Positions 5,292-7,360 of a stretch of 7,360 nucleotides of DNA are shown piece by piece. Position 1 is the first letter of the stretch. Each line of letters begins with the position of its first letter. The stretch is from Christensenella sp. UBA6420 (GTDB taxonomy: Bacteria; Bacillota; Clostridia; Christensenellales; DTU072). Location: contig DJPE01000012.1 of NCBI GenBank assembly GCA_002439705.1, positions 32,758-40,117 on the forward strand, read 5' to 3'. Position numbers and translations under genes: made by a program. The notes beneath the pieces were generated by a model. It was not told where the DNA came from and did not search any database. It worked only from the letters and a program-made list of their open reading frames with translations.

Positions 5292-7259
5292 CTAAACTCT
5301 CGCGTTCTTGTTGTTGTGTTCCTTTCTGTATTCGCTCGGAACTAACTCGAACAGATACTTTTCGGTAAGAATTTTGTCGCCTTTTTCGCTCGCTTCTTTG
5401 AGTTCGGCGAGTTTTTCGGCGAGATATTCCCCGTCTATATCGGACAACTTGCAGATAAATATATCCTTGTGCGTGGTTTTGTCCACGTTCTCGTCGCCGT
5501 ATTGCAACTCTTCGAAAAGTTTTTCTCCGGGGCGTAAACCGGTTATTTTTATCTCTATATCTTTACCGGGGATTTGTCCCGACATGCGGATAAGGTCTTT
5601 CGCCAGATCGTAAATGTACACGGGCTGTCCCATATCGAGAACGAACACTTCGCCGCCGTTCGCCAAAGCTCCCGCCTGCAAAACCAGCCTTACCGCTTCG
5701 GGTATCGTCATAAAGTAACGTTTCATTTCTCTGTCGGTTACCGTGACGGGTCCGCCTTCGTTAATCTGCCTTATGAAGGTAGGTATTACGCTGCCCGAGC
5801 TTCCGAGTACGTTGCCGAAACGAACCGCCGCAAGCTGCGTTTTCGAAGTCTTCGACGCGTTCTGCAAACAAAGTTCCGCCGCTCTCTTGGTAGCGCCCAT
5901 TACGTTGGCGGGGTTAATCGCCTTGTCGGTGGAAATTAAAATAAATTTCTTAACTCCGCTTTCGTTACATTGTTCTATTACGTTCTTCGTGCCGAACACG
6001 TTGTTTTTGACGCTTTCGTCGGCGGATATTTCCATCATAGGTACGTGTTTGTACGCCGCCGCATGGAACACTACGTCGGGTTTGTACGTTTCCATAACTT
6101 CTCTTAATTTCTGTCTGTCGCGTACCGAGCCTATTTCCAGAACGTATCTGTTCCTGTCGTAAGTCTTTTTCAACTCTTCGTTAAAGTCGAACATTCCGTT
6201 CTCGTGGCGTTCGAAGATTACGAGAAGTTTGCACCCGTAATGCAGTACCTGACGGCAAAGCTCGCTTCCGATACTTCCCGCGCCGCCCGTGACCATAACT
6301 ACCTTGTCCTTTATGAAGGCGTCGATAAGTTTCTTATCCATAGTATGTTCGTCGCGGTGCAGAAGGTCCTCGATTTTTATATTTCTTATGCTGATCGTGT
6401 CGGAATTGAGTTCGCTGTTGGCGTCCTTTATGCCCGTGGCTATCATTATCCTTACGTCGTATTTCTTGATGTAGTCGAATATGGAACGGAGCTGAACTCT
6501 CGTCACTTCGGTAATCGCTATCGCTATTACGTCGGCGTCGAATTCCTTTATTACCCTTTCTATCTCTTCTCTCCCACCTTCGACGGGAATATTACTTATT
6601 ATTTCCCCTTTCTTCTCTTCATCGTCATCGATTATCGCTACGGGAACGTATCCGTCTTTCGGGTTCTCCAAAAATCTCTTTATGAGCGAAGCTCCCGTGT
6701 ATCCCGCGCCGTAAACTATTACTCTGTGAACTTTGTCGGGTGCGTACGCGTCCTTTAAGTGCAGTCTGTGTCTTACCGCGACTATAAGGCGTAAAGTCAA
6801 CCTGTATAACGCACCTATCGCGAAAAATCCGAAATAAGTACATACGATAACGAGCAGGTGAACGTTAAATTCCCTTATGACGTGTCCCGACGGGTCTATC
6901 GCCACCACGTCGCCTACGTATGTAAACAAACCCCTGTACAAAACGCCGAAAGCAAGGCTTATTACCCCGACTATGATAAGACGGAGCAGTTCCATCATAC
7001 CCGCGTACTTCCATACGATACGGTAGATGTTGAAAAAGTACATTATAAGTATCGTCGTGACAAGACAGGGTATTCCGACTACGAGCGTACGCCAATAATT
7101 TGCTTTGAAATCGACGCCCTTGTTCATTCCGTCGAGCCAATACACAAGGCTCAGCACCCCTATGAACAACAACACATCGATTATTATCGCAATATAGTCG
7201 ACTTTTCTTCTGTCTGCAAAAAACTTCTTTGTCTTTTCGTTAAGACTTTTCTTTGGCAT
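5292..7259 (-). CDS. Membrane-anchored UDP-GlcNAc 4,6-dehydratase, CapD/PglF/WbpM family
   Basis: At 655 residues this is the long membrane form of the family. Four hydrophobic segments lie near residues 21-42, 57-76, 91-116 and 133-158. A CoA-binding-like Rossmann domain follows with GAGYTG (184-189), then the catalytic extended SDR domain with TGGAGSIG (324-331). The active-site region reads STDKAINPANVMGATK (443-458). Asp445 and Lys446 correspond to the dehydratase acid/base residues, and Met454 replaces the usual SDR tyrosine ahead of Lys458, as in PglF and WbpM. GLRPGEKLFEEL (574-585) is the family's C-terminal motif. Family members convert UDP-GlcNAc to UDP-2-acetamido-2,6-dideoxy-4-hexulose, the precursor of bacillosamine, QuiNAc or FucNAc for surface polysaccharides or glycoproteins. 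Specificity here is inferred. The start has AAGGA eight bases upstream, 17 bp after the preceding gene. No aminotransferase or glycosyltransferase is visible inside the window to name the final sugar. Confidence 0.9.
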   Translation of the reverse strand: MPKKSLNEKTKKFFADRRKVDYIAIIIDVLLFIGVLSLVYWLDGMNKGVDFKANYWRTLVVGIPCLVTTILIMYFFNIYRIVWKYAGMMELLRLIIVGVISLAFGVLYRGLFTYVGDVVAIDPSGHVIREFNVHLLVIVCTYFGFFAIGALYRLTLRLIVAVRHRLHLKDAYAPDKVHRVIVYGAGYTGASLIKRFLENPKDGYVPVAIIDDDEEKKGEIISNIPVEGGREEIERVIKEFDADVIAIAITEVTRVQLRSIFDYIKKYDVRIMIATGIKDANSELNSDTISIRNIKIEDLLHRDEHTMDKKLIDAFIKDKVVMVTGGAGSIGSELCRQVLHYGCKLLVIFERHENGMFDFNEELKKTYDRNRYVLEIGSVRDRQKLREVMETYKPDVVFHAAAYKHVPMMEISADESVKNNVFGTKNVIEQCNESGVKKFILISTDKAINPANVMGATKRAAELCLQNASKTSKTQLAAVRFGNVLGSSGSVIPTFIRQINEGGPVTVTDREMKRYFMTIPEAVRLVLQAGALANGGEVFVLDMGQPVYIYDLAKDLIRMSGQIPGKDIEIKITGLRPGEKLFEELQYGDENVDKTTHKDIFICKLSDIDGEYLAEKLAELKEASEKGDKILTEKYLFELVPSEYRKEHNNKNARV

Positions 7260-7276
7260 AATAACGTTCCTTCTTT

Positions 7277-7360
7277 TTATCGTTTATAGATAAGCGGTAC
7301 GACCGCTTCGTATATTTTCTCGGCGGCTTCCTTGCAAAACCTGCCGTAATCTTCGGGCGC
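7277..7360 (-). CDS. C-terminal end of an unidentified protein, cut by the window edge
   Basis: An open frame enters from the right edge on the minus strand and ends at TAA (7277-7279). It gives 27 residues, APEDYGRFCKEAAEKIYE followed by AVVPLIYKR. This tail looks like an amphipathic terminal helix, but 27 residues are too few to name a family. A glycosyltransferase or other glycan-locus enzyme would fit the neighbourhood, but that is only a guess. The stop is 17 bp from the dehydratase start and in the same direction, so it is probably the preceding gene of the same operon. Codon use matches the neighbours. Confidence 0.6.
   Translation of the reverse strand, partial: APEDYGRFCKEAAEKIYEAVVPLIYKR

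Larger units (their letters stand above)
251..7360 (-). other. Amino-sugar nucleotide operon (at least seven genes, promoter outside the window)
   Basis: All genes from the right edge to galE are on the minus strand with junctions of 17 bp, 8 bp, a 4 bp overlap, 4 bp, a 17 bp overlap and a 4 bp overlap. No room for an internal promoter-containing gap exists, and no terminator is seen until 251-281. A single transcript is the simplest reading. The order is partial gene, 4,6-dehydratase, glmM, GlmU-like acetyltransferase, NahK-like kinase, CBM9-like protein, galE. Confidence 0.8.

Overview
The window looks like part of a bacterial chromosome from the Bacillota, most likely an uncultured Clostridia-type organism. 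This is inferred from moderate GC, AGGAGG-type ribosome binding sites, very tight gene packing and the family flavour of the proteins. The sequence does not allow a species call.

Everything from the right edge to about position 379 reads on the minus strand as one compact run. It starts with the 3' end of an unidentified gene (7277-7360). Next come a membrane-anchored CapD/PglF-type UDP-GlcNAc 4,6-dehydratase (5292-7259), a phosphoglucosamine mutase GlmM (3988-5283), and a protein carrying the GlmU C-terminal acetyltransferase domain without a normal uridylyltransferase half (2999-3991). These are followed by a NahK-like sugar 1-kinase (1942-2994), a small cytoplasmic CBM9-like protein (1389-1958) and the UDP-hexose/UDP-HexNAc 4-epimerase GalE (379-1392). 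Neighbouring genes are separated by at most 17 bp or overlap by 4 to 17 bp, so the set is very probably one operon whose promoter lies beyond the right edge. A strong intrinsic terminator at 251-281 closes it.

The genes form a coherent amino-sugar nucleotide module. GlmM makes GlcN-1-P, the GlmU-like enzyme acetylates it to GlcNAc-1-P, and the NahK-like kinase could make HexNAc-1-P from free GlcNAc or GalNAc. GalE, which has Cys298 at the position that governs HexNAc tolerance, could interconvert UDP-GlcNAc and UDP-GalNAc. The CapD-like enzyme would divert UDP-GlcNAc to a 4-keto-6-deoxy sugar for surface glycan or glycoprotein. The missing step is GlcNAc-1-P uridylyltransferase, which must be encoded elsewhere.

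Positions 1-378 hold no convincing gene. They contain an AT-rich stretch (about 61-160), an unusual array of four different hairpins joined by a repeated AATTCG linker (164-250), the operon terminator, and the galE 3' untranslated region. The hairpin array and the amputated GlmU are the most interesting items.
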